Shown here: piece after piece, positions 11,267-22,501 of the stretch | Numbering within the stretch: the first letter of the stretch is position 1 | How the letters are laid out: every line of letters begins with the position of its first letter | Source of the DNA: Beta vulgaris subsp. vulgaris | Lineage: Eukaryota > Streptophyta > Magnoliopsida > Caryophyllales > Amaranthaceae | Reading direction: 5' to 3' | Assembly: GCF_026745355.1 (NCBI RefSeq) | Contig: NC_079207.1 | Coordinates: forward strand, 39,025,880 to 39,089,879 | Length of the DNA: 64,000 nt | Position numbers and translations under genes: made by a program | Notes under the pieces: generated by a model | What the model was told of the DNA's origin: nothing | What the model saw: the letters and a program-made list of their open reading frames with translations, nothing else | Database searches by the model: none

Positions 11267-11929
11267 AGATAGGTTTGAAAATTGAGACTTGAACTTGGCT
11301 TAATCAAGTTGAAATGATTGCTATAATTTTCCCCTTTGTGTTGATTCTTTGGCATTATGTTGGATGGCATATTGATGTTTTTATTTGCTTAAATACATCA
11401 CAATCTTATATGATTATTTCATGTGTATAAGTAAAAATGTCTGAAAACTGCTCCAATAATATTCCCCTTATTGTTCATAAGACAATTCTATGCCTTAAGT
11501 GATGACAAAGGATTAAAAGAATTAATGGTGTTCCAAAGTAGCAAAATTTCTTTGTTTCCATTCATTGTTCCCAAACTGTTTCCCAGCGTATTATTTAGTT
11601 TATTTTTTTTTTTCAAAATTCAAAAATACCAAAAATATTCGTTCAGATTTTTCTCCAAAATCTGATTTTTATCTTTTCCTATATCTCTCAAGTTAGTTGA
11701 AGATATTTTTTTATTTTAAGTTTTTTTCTTTCCTAAAACGTGTACTATACACGGTTTATTTTTTTTCTCTTTTATTTCTAGTTTCCTTAAAACAAAAATT
11801 ACTCTTTTGTTTATTTTCATAAAACCAAAACACTCCACAAAATCATAATACCAAAAAACTTCTCACTCTCTCTCTTCCCAAAAATCCGAGAAACCCTCTC
11901 CTTCCTCCATTAACATCGAATCTCCAACT

Positions 11930-13729
11930 CCCATGGATATTTCTCCCAATCCATCAACAAGAATCCTAAGAAAGAGGAAGAAAATTGAAGAAACAATGGA
12001 GAAGGAAGTAGAGGAACAACATGCAAATAGTGAGGGGGAATCACGGATTCCTGAGAAGGAACAACAAAGTTGCGAAAAAATCCACGGCAACTAGGTATGT
12101 TCATGGTCTTTCATTATATTTCTTGGTGTAAAGAGTAAATTTTCGTCAATTGCTAATATGATAAGTTTCAAGGTTGGGAACATCTTTTTGTGAATTGTTA
12201 TGGAAAAGTTTAATTCCTAAACTTATGGATGAATTTTGTGAAAATTTTCCATTGAGATGAAGGGAAATTGTTCTACACTTGTGAAAGGGAACCAAATTGA
12301 TTTAATCTAAAATTTTGGGAAATTACTCGGTGTTCCTGTGAGAGGAACGATGTTATATTTAAAACAAGAGGTTCCTATCCTTTTGGATATTTCTTTTGAT
12401 CAATTGATTGTTAAGATATGGTGGTCAAAAGGGAAAAACATTTCTTGATCAAATCTTCTTTCTCCCTACCACAAAATTCTTATTCACATCTAAAGAAAGC
12501 TCTTACCTCGTCTCTTCTAAACGTGCTCAAGTTAGCATGTTGGACTTATTTATACATTGTTAGCCTCTCTAAACACATAAATTTCCCTCTTTAATGATTC
12601 AACATATGAGTCATTGTATTGAAAATGGATTTGTTGTTGGTTATGGAGCTCTAATAACCAAATATTGATTAAGTTAATGTGAAAATTTCGGGACTCAAAC
12701 CATTGGTGATTACGGGAAATATGTTGAATGTGCGTGCTTGAATAATTAATGAATGTGTTTGTGAATGGGAAATAATCAAGGGAAGGGCTAACTTGATGAT
12801 GATGAGGATGATGATGATTGTGATAATGTGGAAGAAGAAGAGCTCGAAATTGGAGTTGAAAAAGAAATGAAACAAAAGAAAACAGAAAAAATAGAAAAAG
12901 AAAAAGAAAAGAAAAAAGAAAAAGAAAAAGGAAAACAAAAAGAGAAGGGGTAGAAGGTGGTTGAAGAGATGGTGAAACCGGTTGCGAAAGGCACTCGAAC
13001 TAGTCAAAGAGTTCAAAACTATGAAAGTGCTTAATCTCCTTCCCATGATGAGGAAGAGAGTATTGATGAAGATGAAGTAAGTGTGATTGCAAAGGAAGTA
13101 TATGAGTCTTGTCTTCCTCCTTCTAGGGAACAGACCCCTGTTCCTATGGAAACCATACCTCATTTTCCTTCATCTCCACCAATATCTGCCTCTCCATCTC
13201 ATATTGCTCCACAAAATAATCCTATCCCTCCCTCTACAAAAAAGCCTTCATGTTGAGTTCCCAAAGAAAAAGAAATAGCTGTTGTTCCCATCTTAGAGGA
13301 ACAACCTGCTGTTCCCAAATCTAAGGAACAATCTGCTGCCCCAAATCCTCTTCAAAATACTCCCTCTTCTTCTCAAAATCCTACCATTGGTGCTACATAT
13401 ACCCTGGCTCATGCTAAGAGGTTTGATTACCTATTTACTTTGGTCATGGGTCATTCGGAAGCTATGATGGAGTTTGCCATTGAAGCCAAGGATTTGAATG
13501 GTTAATGCAGGGTGTGATGAACAAAGTTGACAAGGCTTTGGAAGGTCAACAAGTGATCATGGAACGACTTGGTGAAATGTCTACATCTCTCCAAATGATG
13601 AACTCTAGATTGATGAAGTTGGAGGATGATGTGCTCAAGATTGATCACACCATGGCCGGAAATCATAAGGAGGTGATGGCTAAGCTAAATGATGTGGTAA
13701 GAAGTTATCGAGCAACCTTCCTCTCCTAA
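11930..13729 (+). pseudogene. Post-pol (env-like) reading-frame remnants of the SIRE-like element
   Basis: Between RNase H and the 3' LTR lie pieces of one or more extra proteins. One begins MDISPNPSTRILRKRKKIEE at about 11933, highly charged. A lysine/glutamate-rich low-complexity tract follows at about 12830-12960, and a Pro/Ser-rich stretch at 13080-13400 (for example HFPSSPPISASPSH). The last is a coiled-coil-prone frame at 13505-13729 (MQGVMNKVDKALEGQQVIME and onward, with Leu/Met heptads). SIRE elements are known for an extra ORF here that has a proline-rich part and a coiled coil near its end; it is often called env-like although an envelope function is unproven. I see no clear signal peptide or membrane span. 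Confidence 0.6.
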
Positions 13730-14191
13730 ACCTTAAACTCTTCTTAGTTTAGTTTTTGTGGGAACATGAACTTTTTAATCTATGTCTTTTCTATCTTTCT
13801 TTTTTAAGCATGCTACAATGGAACTATGTTTATTTGATAATTCTATGTTTAATCTTTTTACATGTATGAGTCACTTGAATGGCTAATATTCTTGGATTGC
13901 GGTTTTGAGAGTTGAATGCGTTATTTACTTATACTAACCAAATTGTTTCTCACAAGTTTGGTGGTGTGAGTGTTTTAGTAGATAATTTCATCTTTTTGAA
14001 ATTGTGGACTAATGTTTTTGAAGATGCCAAAGGGGGAAAGAGAAAGGCAATCAGAGTAAAGCAAAATTTTTTTTTGTCATGGTTTATGTTCTCATGTTTC
14101 TTTACAAAAAAAAAAAAAAAATAATGAGTCTATAATAATTGACTTATGTGCATTACATATTATTATATTATATGCCTTTTGTTGTCATCTT

Positions 14192-14206
14192 CAAAAAGGG
14201 GGAAAT
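14192..14206 (+). other. Polypurine tract of the SIRE-like copia
   Basis: CAAAAAGGGGGAAAT lies directly before the TG of the 3' LTR, as required for plus-strand priming. Confidence 0.9.
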
Positions 14207-15727
14207 TGTTGACCCTTGAGTTTTGAAGATGACTTAACCACAAAAGACATAGTATGTTTTGTTGTTAGGTAATTCATTCTTGAGCAAAGAGAATACTTGA
14301 TTGAAGATTAAAATGGAGAATTAATCAAAGGTCGAAGTAAAGATGGTCGAGTGATGAAGAATCAAGCATGGAATGAAGATTAGAATACATTAGGGTGTAT
14401 TTATTATCTTCATGTTAAGGTTGAGTAAAAGCTCAATTAAGTTCGTGGTGAATTCTCAAAGGAACTTGGTTCTGTTCCCATGACAGGAACAGACCTGGCA
14501 CTGTTAGGAACAAGGTTAGGGAACAAGACATAAAACTGAATTAGGAACTCCTAAGTGACTCTAAAGTTGTGCGCCTAACTCTAAGTGTGCGCCTAATATG
14601 TTAGAGTTTTTAGGGTTGTTTTAATTAAGATCCACTATTTAAGGGAATTTGTTTTTGGGTTGTTAGGAAAAGATTTTTAAATTGATTTTCGGATTTTTAT
14701 TTAGAAAAATATCTAACCGTTATCTTTTATATTTTATTTAAAAGATTTTGTTTTCAAAAAAAAAATATCTTTCCGGTTTTTAAAAGATTTTCATTTGAAA
14801 TATAAAACTGATTTTCGTTTTTATTAAAGTTATTTTTTAAAGACACTTTCCTAAAATCTAGCTAAAGTAAATATTTTATTTATTTCCTAAAAATGAGATT
14901 ACATGCCTAAAGTTACTGCTACACGTTTTTGTAGTTAGTGGATTTAGTGGCTTGGTTAGTTATCTCCCAAGTATTAATTAATTTAAATAAGTTTAATAAT
15001 TCCTCAAGTTTGTAAAACCACGTAATATAATAATGCTTCTCTTATTTAGTTAAGTAGTGGATTAGCGGGTTAATTACTTAACAAGGAATATTTAATTAAA
15101 ATTGTTTAATTAATTAAAGTCATGTAGATCATGGGATCATGGAATAATTAGTGGATAAAATGTCTTGTCTTAATTGTATATAAATAGGCGCCTAAAACCT
15201 TAGAACAATTTGTGTCTGACTTAGCTAATTTGTCTTAATTGTCTAAAAGAGTCAGTGCCTTTTCTTTAAGTGAATTCATACTTACATTAATCGAGTTTAT
15301 TACTCTTCCATTGTTTTACAAAGTGTATTTTTGAGAAAAGGTTTTGAGTGAACTCTCGTAAATGTGAGAAGCTTTGAGTGAAGCAAGAGAAATATAAAGA
15401 GAAAGGAACTTCTAGTGAAGTTTGAGAGGAACGTCAGTTGTGGGAACTGTCGTTAGGAACTTGAGTTGAGAGACTTAAGTTGAGAATCGAGAGAAAAGTA
15501 ATAGGTTGTAATCAGGCTTGTTTTGGCCTATTATGGTGGAAAGTTGTTTTAAAATCCCTTGTAGTCGAGGTTGTTTCTTCCTACTAGGCCTAGGAAGTTT
15601 TTCCTCGCTAAATCTCTCGTGTTCCCATTGTTTGTTCCCAAGTTTACTTTTAATTCCGCAAAAAGTATAGCTTATTCTCTTACTATAATTCACCCCTCCC
15701 CTCTTATAGTGCTCATATTATACAACA
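14207..15727 (+). mobile_element. SIRE-like copia 3' LTR
   Basis: It begins TGTTGACCCTTGAG and ends ATTATACAACA, pairs with 4837-6323, and is followed by the CTTTG duplication. It is about 34 bp longer than the 5' copy owing to scattered small indels. Confidence 0.93.
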
Positions 15728-15732
15728 CTTTG

Positions 15733-17304
15733 AGGTCTCCATATCATACACCAACCATAGAGTGGAGCAATTTTCCCAAAATAAGAGGTTTTGGAAGGAT
15801 TTGTGCACAAGGGTGATATTCAAACGATCATAACTTTCATCACAAATAATATATTTCAGTGATTCAAGATGGAGATGAAAGTATAGCTCGACAGAAATCA
15901 ACTAATGGTCAAAATCCCAATTGCGATAAAAAAAGAAAGATATATTTCTCTTTGAAGTCAGGCGCGTTTGCTGGCCCGAGTTGTCCCCAGACCGCCCAAG
16001 CAACTGTCTATCTCGCCTAGGCTGTTTGATGTTAGAAGTTCCCGTCACTTTATTTCAACTAAAGCACATGACCAGTACTCACAACCGAGCCCATGCACCC
16101 TACCCTACCCAGACCTTGTGCCAGCTCGCCCTGGCTCCCTCAGTCATCCGGCTCGGGCCATATGCAACTCGCCTAGGATGCTATCATGCGTGGGTTTTGT
16201 CGGCCTGTTTTTGATTTAAAACATTGTAATTGGGGGAGTATAAATACCCCACTTATCCCTTTTTAAGAGAACGAAGTTTTGTTATTATTCACCTATCTTA
16301 ATTTAGTTTTAGAGTTTTTAGCGTTTTAGGGAGGATTAACCTTCATATAGATTAGTGAGAAAAGTGAGAAAAATCAAAGAAAAGTTGAAGATTATAAAAT
16401 CCAAGGAATGACAACTTGTAATGAAATTCTAGAACCATTCAATGAGCAATTCTTACTCTATCTCCTCTTTTATTGCTTTATTTTAATTGCTTTTCTTTGA
16501 TTAGTTGTTCATGATTACTTTGATTATTTATGGTTTACTTTGTTTAGTTTGATGTTAGATTAGTGTTTATTATCATGTTATTGGTTGGTAATTTCTATAA
16601 TATTCTCATCTTGTGTTTACAGAATACTTTGTTGGTTAGGGTGAAACCCAATTATGATTGATTTGGGTGTTGGAATATGAAATTAGGGGTTTTATTGGAT
16701 TAATTAATTAATTAATAGCATGATTACTATTTTCTTTCATTCTAGTTGGCCACTTGGATGTTTGTTTTATTTATACCTTAATGAAATTGAGAGAGGAGAT
16801 TAATGTGGAAATTTATGCTATTATCTTGCTTAAATGCTCATGAGAGTGGGATTTCAGCGAGGGTTATGTGAATTGACTTCGTGATTATCCCTTGGTTGTA
16901 TGCTTGAGACTATGAGAGTTGCTTAGATGTGTGACCTAGGTAGTTTTATGCACCCTTGAGATAGGACTTAGAACTAGTTAATAGTCAATAACCTCAATTA
17001 GTTTCTTGGTTCTTTCCTCCATGTTTCACCTTTATAATTGCTTGAATCATGGTTTGATTGGTTTTGGATCCATTTCTCTAATTCTATTTGTTCTTTGGTA
17101 CTTAGTTTAGTTTAATAGACTTTAGTTGGTAGTTGACACCTTCCGACTCATTTTCGAACTAGCTTGTTGATTTATTAACACGTTTTGATGTTCCTTAGTC
17201 CTTGTGGAATAATAACCCTTGCTTGCCACTTTACGTAGGTTAGTAGTTTAGTTAGGTTTTGTTTGACTTTAGGAGATCAGTGACGACAAAATTTCACTAT
17301 GTCA
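15733..17304 (+). mobile_element. Athila-like 5' LTR, second part
   Basis: It resumes AGGTCTCCATATCATACACC, collinear with the LTR copies at 20600 and 45140, which lack the copia insert. The GTATAAATACCCC box near 16238-16250 is a likely promoter. The LTR ends at CA, 17303-17304, four bases before the primer site. Its GC-rich segment (15960-16200) makes spurious open frames that I do not regard as genes. Confidence 0.88.
16238..16250 (+). promoter_or_regulatory. TATA box of the Athila-like 5' LTR
   Basis: GTATAAATACCCC is preceded by TTGGGGGA. The 3' LTR keeps the counterpart GTATAAATACTTC at about 20951. Confidence 0.6.
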
Positions 17305-17308
17305 AAAA

Positions 17309-17326
17309 TGGCGCCGTTGTCGGGTA
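17309..17326 (+). other. Primer-binding site of the Athila-like element
   Basis: TGGCGCCGTTGTCGGGTA, close to the TGGCGCCGTTGCCGGGGA site typical of Athila-type elements. Confidence 0.92.
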
Positions 17327-17398
17327 CTTAGGCTTACATTGATTTGTGTTGAGTAAATGAGTCTATGGTATTTGTGAATATTATTTTTTTTCTTTGAT

Positions 17399-17845
17399 TT
17401 GTTTTCTTTTCTTTTGCTTACTAAAATTATGTTGGCAAGTATATCTCTTGCTCAATATGAAAATAAGTCCTTTTGTGTTTGTTTTGAGAGACTTGAGGAC
17501 TTTATAAAGTACTATGGTTATGGTCTTTGGGAGTCTTATGAGATCACTTATCGGGGTTTAAATGAGCATACTAGAGGAATGGTTGAAAATATGCTTAATG
17601 GTGAATTTTGAATTTTATTTTTAGATGAAGCTTGGGATTTCTATTTGTGGTTAGCTAGGGATACTTATGATTTCGATCGTGCAAATTGTCATGATTCATC
17701 AAATGTTGGCATGAATTCCTTTCATAAGTCAAATGTTTCCAGTGGTGAGCCTATTATGCATGACTTGAACCCCCCTCCCTCTTATGCTTGCAATAGTGAG
17801 ATGCATTATAATGTTGAAGATATTCATGCTATTTCTCAATGTTAA
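17399..17845 (+). pseudogene. Athila-type gag remnant
   Basis: Two consecutive frames (17399-17611 and 17645-17845) preserve the end of the Ty3/gypsy gag capsid core (retrotransposon gag family). RGLNEHTRGMVENMLNGEF is followed, after a stop, by LDEAWDFYLWLARDTYDFD, which is how Athila-type gag proteins read in this region. The preceding capsid half is missing: only about 70 bp separate the primer site from the frame. The rest of the second frame (HKSNVSSGEPIMHDLNPPP) is not a known motif. The sequence is part of a pol-less derivative; whether such a short gag was ever translated is unknown. Confidence 0.75.
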
Positions 17846-17989
17846 TTGAATATGTGCATGGGTCTTAATCATGTGCCTCATGTTCCCGATATTGATTCTC
17901 ACATGCTTCATTATGGACCTTCAACCCGATTTGATTCTCAAAACGCTCTCAAACCAATTGATGACCTCCTTCTATAATCATAAATCGAT

Positions 17990-18439
17990 TTGAAATTATT
18001 GAGGGAAAAATGGGTTGACAATGATGATGTTCTTGAGTTTGATTATCTTGATTCGCCGGTTGTTAAAAATGAAAATCGATTGGGAAAGAGTAGCCTTGAT
18101 ATTGATGATGGTTTTTGGAGTAGTGATGATGAAGGGTATGCTTTTGAGGAGAAAAGGCTCATTATTGAGGATGATGTTGAAAGTGAGGATGTTTATGCGT
18201 CTTTACATACCCTTTTTGAGTCTCATGTGTCTACCTCTAGTGGTTTGGACCTTACTATCCCTCCTTGTGCTTTAGAGTACCCACCCTCTCCTACCCCTTC
18301 ATGCTTGAGTGAAGATCTTGGTCAATTTGAGAGTGAGGTACCTCATCTGGTGGCTGGTGATGTTTTTGAGGCTTTAGAGGATAAAAAAATGTTGGTAAAG
18401 AGCCATTGTTTGAAAAAATTTGTGATTGAAGACTTCTAA
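17990..18439 (+). pseudogene. Unidentified acidic reading frame in the Athila-like element
   Basis: An open frame of 149 codons without an ATG near its beginning; it opens with a TTG codon just after stop codons. The protein is strongly acidic (DIDDGFWSSDDEGYAFEEKR, IIEDDVESEDV) with a Pro/Ser-rich middle (CALEYPPSPTPSCLSEDLG). I recognise no domain. It follows the gag remnant, so it may be the altered gag C-terminal region or an extra protein of this element family. No second copy of this part lies in the window: the copy at 43.5 kb starts downstream of it. Confidence 0.45.
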
Positions 18440-20396
18440 CATAGGATAAATCATTTGTGAAACCTTAGTTTATATTCCTTCACCTTATATCCTGTTTTCA
18501 AGAAAGCTTGACCTATTTCCTTCATTTCACATCCTCTTTCCTTATTTGCACAAATTACCTCCATTAGATGCGCCTATTTCCTCTATTGCCCCTCAAATGC
18601 CCAATTTGATTATATTTGAGGAAGAGAGTGAGATTGCCACAAAAAAGAGTTTGTTGAGCAGATTTTGTCATTTTATTTTCCTTTTTCTTCTTATTTCTTT
18701 GTTTTTCCTTTTAATCCTTCTTCTTTTTGGCATCCCTTTTCGCATTTGCATGTAGTTGCGTTGCACTTTATGCACATTTTGCATTTTTTCATTGCATACT
18801 CAATAATAATAAAAATGTGTGCCAGTGCATTTGACAAACTCTTGCGATCTTTGAATTGCTATTTTCTAGAAAGGTCAAGCTGAGGACCTTAAATAAGCCT
18901 TTCTCGGGAAGTAACCCGTGATTTATTGCTTTCATTTTATTTATTTTGATTTTACTCATTTTCCTTCTCTATTTTTATCTTAATTTAGGTATAAAACTGG
19001 AATACCACTCATTCTCAATAGTACGTGGAAAGCAATTCATGGTTTTAAGGAAGTTGATTAGAAATGGAGAAATCGGGCTATTTGCAGGTATTTACACCCA
19101 CCTACTATCTGGTAGCAGCCTTCTTTTCTCTTTCTCTAATGCGTTATGATTGTGGAACATGTGTTTGTTTGGATTGGATTCCCCCCCTCCTTTTGATCGT
19201 CTTGTACAAGCATTGAGGACAATGCTTTATTCTAGCTTGGGGGAGTAGCTATTCGCTAGCTTGGGGGAGGTGTATATACTTTATTTCTTTACTTTTCTCA
19301 TTTTCACGAAATTTCAAAATCTAAAAATATTTTTCTTTCTTTTATTTTTCATTCAAGTTTTGAGTTTCTCTTTCTAAACAAAAATTGAAAGTCTAAAAAA
19401 ATATTTTTCATTTTCACAATGCATTTTGTGTATAACGGAAGATTCTTGATGGCAAATTTACGTGGATTCCTTGTCATTGGACATTTGGGTAGATTAGTAT
19501 ATGTGTTTCGCTTGGATGCTCATTGTATGTGTAATTTGGGGTGATTAGGGCTCGATTATCTTTGTTGCTTAATTTTCTACTTGGAAAAGCATTATATAAT
19601 TCGAAATGTTGTCAAACTTTGTGTTGAAGAGAGTCCAATTATTTCTCTTTTGGAACTTGCAGTGACCCTAGTTGAATCCTGATATATTCTTTGGTGCACA
19701 AGTTTTTACCTCTGAATAAGCTATGCTAAGAGTGAATTTGATTGTTTTAAAGAAAGGTGTCTTATTGCCTTGAGTCCAATAACTGGAGGCAATGAGCCCA
19801 GTAAGCATAACAAGCCTATTAAATTCCATGAAAACGGAAAAAAAATCGAAAAAGAGTTAACAAGTGGTAACATCCATATATTTTTGAGAAAGTGGGTTGT
19901 TGAAGTAATTGAGTGGGAGCACGAAAATTTAATAGGTAAAGTTTTCCTAGTAATGATGAATGTACATTATGACTCAATCAGTGAAACTTTAGACCTATTG
20001 CTCAATTGTTATATTATAATCCAACAATCATGGTTTTCATATAGAAAAAGTCAAGTTTGGGGGAGGTCATGTACCCTTTAGATGATTAGGATCGATCTTG
20101 GGACCTTCTTCATCTATTTGGAAACTGTTTGTGGCTCTTAAATGCCTTAATAGACTCTAATTGATGTTTGATGCTTTTGATAGTGTCAATTTTGAACCTT
20201 ACATTAGCTTATCCCCTATATTCCCAAGTCGTCCAGTAGACCGATCTAAGGGTTTAAATGAAAGGGCTTGTTGCACATGCTAAGTGCAACCGTGATTCCT
20301 ACGACAATGAGTTAGGATTTCTACTTTTTTAGGATAGTTCTTTATAATCTTATTTCATTCGTTCAAGGACAAGAAAAGGTTAAGCTTGGGGGATTT
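18440..20396 (+). mobile_element. Non-coding 3' internal region of the Athila-like element with repeated polypurine-like motifs
   Basis: There is no coding signal. The motif AGCTTGGGGGAG or a near form occurs at about 19236, 19257, 20051 and 20383. The last (AGCTTGGGGGATTT, 20383-20396) directly precedes the 3' LTR and serves as the polypurine tract. The segment from about 19185 to 20396 is repeated at 43510-44931 in the second Athila-like copy. Confidence 0.7.
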
Positions 20397-21600
20397 TAAT
20401 GAGTGAGATTTGTATCACTCAAATACCTAAGTTTCCTCCTTTTTAGAGTCATCTTTCGTCTTTGTTTATCATTTTCTAGCTTATTTTGCATAATTGTATA
20501 ATAATTGAGTTATTTGTACCTTATTTATGAATATTAGTCATTTTGTCTATTTATATAGGGTTTGGTAATGCTTATTTTGTGTTTGATGTTGTAGGATAAA
20601 CTTTAGATGTGTCCATACCACATAACAAGCATAGAGTGGAGCAATTTTTCCAAAATAAGAGCTTTTGGGTGGATGTGTTAGTCCGCCCGAGATGTGCGTA
20701 GACTGCCCTGACTCCTCAGCCCGCCCGAGCAACTGTTTATCCCTCTCCGGCTGTTTGACTCTAGAAGGTCCTACCACTTTAGTTCAAATACATCCCGTGT
20801 CCGGGACTCACACCCGAGCCCATGCACCCTACCCCGCCCAGGCCTTATGGGCTATCTAGCTCGCCCCAGCTCCCTCATTCAGGCGGCTGGGGTTGCTATC
20901 ATGAGTGTGTTTTGTCGGTTCGTTTTTGATTTAAAACATTGTAATTGGGGGAGTATAAATACTTCACTTTGCCAAATAAGTTTTATTATTATTATTCACT
21001 TTTGTTAGTTTACTTTTAGAGTGTTTAGGGTTTAAGGGAGGACTAACCTCCATAATAAGATTAGAGAGAAAAAGTGAGGAAACTCAGAGAAAATTTGAAG
21101 ATTGTAAACTCTAAGGAATGAACTTTTATTGAAATTCTATAACCAATCAACGAGCATTTCTTACTTTATCTCCTCTTCTATTACGTTAGTATAATTGTTT
21201 TTTTTAGATAGTTATTCATGAGTAGTTTAATTACGTATGGTTTATTTTGTTTAGTTTGATCTTAGATTAGAGTTTAATATCATGTTATTAGTTGGTAATT
21301 TCTATAAAATTCTCATTTTTGTGTGTATGGAGTAGTTTGTTGGTTAGGGTTTGGGTGAAAACCCAGATATGATTGATTTGGGTGTTTGGAATATGAAATT
21401 AGGGGTTTGATTGGGTTTATTAATTGAATAATAGCATGCTTATTATTTGCTTGCATTCTAGTTGGCCACTTGGATGTTTGTTTTATGAATACCTTAATCA
21501 AATTATTAAGAGATGAGATTAAGGTTGACATTTATGCTAATATCTTGCTTAATTGCTAATGAGAGTGAGATTTGAGTGAGGGTTTTGTGAATTGACATAT
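20397..21600 (+). mobile_element. Athila-like 3' LTR, first part
   Basis: It starts TAATGAGTGAGATTTGTATC; the terminal TG has become TA. It is collinear with the 5' LTR as far as GAATTGAC, where the CACTA element interrupts. The uninterrupted counterpart at 16870 reads GAATTGACTTCGTGATTATC. Confidence 0.88.
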
Positions 21601-21843
21601 CACTAGTAGAATAAATGCTTATTGTTGCGGTAAAAAAGTGTCCTATTGCTGCGATTTTGGGCGCGCAACAATTAAGGGGGCAGCAATAGGTAATAATTAT
21701 ATTGCTGCGGTTTCTAGGCCAAACCGCAACAATATAATTATGTGTTATCAATTTAAAAGAGAATATTGCTGCGGTTTTGGCTAGAAACCGCAGCAACATC
21801 TTGACCAATTGCTGCGGTTGTTGACCAAAACCGCAGCAATAGG
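21601..21843. repeat. Left sub-terminal repeat array of CACTA-1
   Basis: About eight copies of the 9-mer TTGCTGCGG or its complement CCGCAGCAA, with variants, are arranged mostly as facing pairs with 10-25 bp between. Confidence 0.85.
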
Positions 21844-22472
21844 TGTTGTAGCCTGAAAATCAACGGCTACCCTTATGACACGTGACACTATTTCAGCCCT
21901 ACATGTGGCATTCGCTTATGCAAAGAAAAGTACAAAGGCCTGCAGGTTCTTTGGGCTAAAGTACACTTCTCTGAAGAAAAGGTGTACTGAAAAGCTCCCT
22001 TGTGGCCCTGAAATTGTACTTAGGCCCAATAAAGTAAAGCCTGATTCAGTTAAAAGGTAAAATGTGTTGGCCAATCAGCACTTGCAACGTGTCCTGATAT
22101 TATTGCTCAGCCAATCAGATGCTCCCAAATTAGGGTGACATCAAGGTACAACAGTCATTTCAAACAGTATAAATAGTCCTTGAAATCAGGGGAAAGGTAC
22201 GTTTTTCAGAGCATAGTACTGTTATTCTGCCATAAATTCTCTCTCTCTCTCTCTACTTTCTCTCTCTAAAAGTTCCTTCATATCCCTGATATCTGACTTA
22301 AGCATCGGAGGGGAAGATACCACCCAAACCTCCAGGGTGGGTCCCTTTTTGCAGGTTGCTGGTCAGAAGTTTGTACCGGGATCAGAGCCAATCATTGTTG
22401 CACAAGTCTCCAAATTAAGAATCCGAAGTTGGGAGTTGTTGTATTAGTTTACTAGTTTCATACTATGTAACA
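21844..22472 (+). mobile_element. Tat-type 5' LTR
   Basis: It matches 33001-33610 along its whole length. A (CT)n stretch near 22240 is about 19 bp longer than in the 3' LTR, which accounts for the size difference. AGTATAAATAGTCC near 22168 is a probable TATA box. Confidence 0.95.
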
Positions 22473-22474
22473 TT

Positions 22475-22492
22475 TGGCGCCGTCTGTGGGGA
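22475..22492 (+). other. Primer-binding site of the Tat-type element
   Basis: TGGCGCCGTCTGTGGGGA, two bases after the LTR end. Confidence 0.92.
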
Positions 22493-22501
22493 GACGCAGC
22501 A

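Larger units (their letters stand above)
4837..15727 (+). mobile_element. SIRE-like Ty1/copia element, degenerate, 10.9 kb
   Basis: Two LTRs (4837-6323 and 14207-15727), a tRNA-Met type primer site, gag, protease, integrase, reverse transcriptase and RNase H in copia order, a 2.9-kb post-pol region and a polypurine tract are all visible. The 5-bp duplication CTTTG flanks it (4832-4836 and 15728-15732). The 5' LTR start has mutated from TGTTGACCC, still seen in the 3' LTR, to GGTGGACCC. Two CCHC-type knuckle regions, LTRs of about 1.5 kb and a long post-pol region with a proline-rich, coiled-coil protein fit the SIRE/Maximus lineage. Every coding region has stops and frameshifts, so it is dead. 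The LTRs are clearly related but carry many small indels, so it is not recent. Confidence 0.9.

Noticed and set aside
12669..13163. 164-codon minus-strand frame rich in Phe, Leu and Ser
   Set aside because: It is the complement of a GAAAAA-rich tract in the copia post-pol region and has no domain; low complexity keeps the frame open.
15968..16219. Plus-strand frames in GC-rich LTR DNA (also 20665-20859 and 45346-45627)
   Set aside because: All three are the same LTR segment in different copies; the frames are not conserved between copies and carry no domain.
22474..22500. gag start at a TTG within the primer-binding site
   Set aside because: Plant retroelement gags start at ATG; the next ATG at 22502 is the better start and a frameshift follows it.
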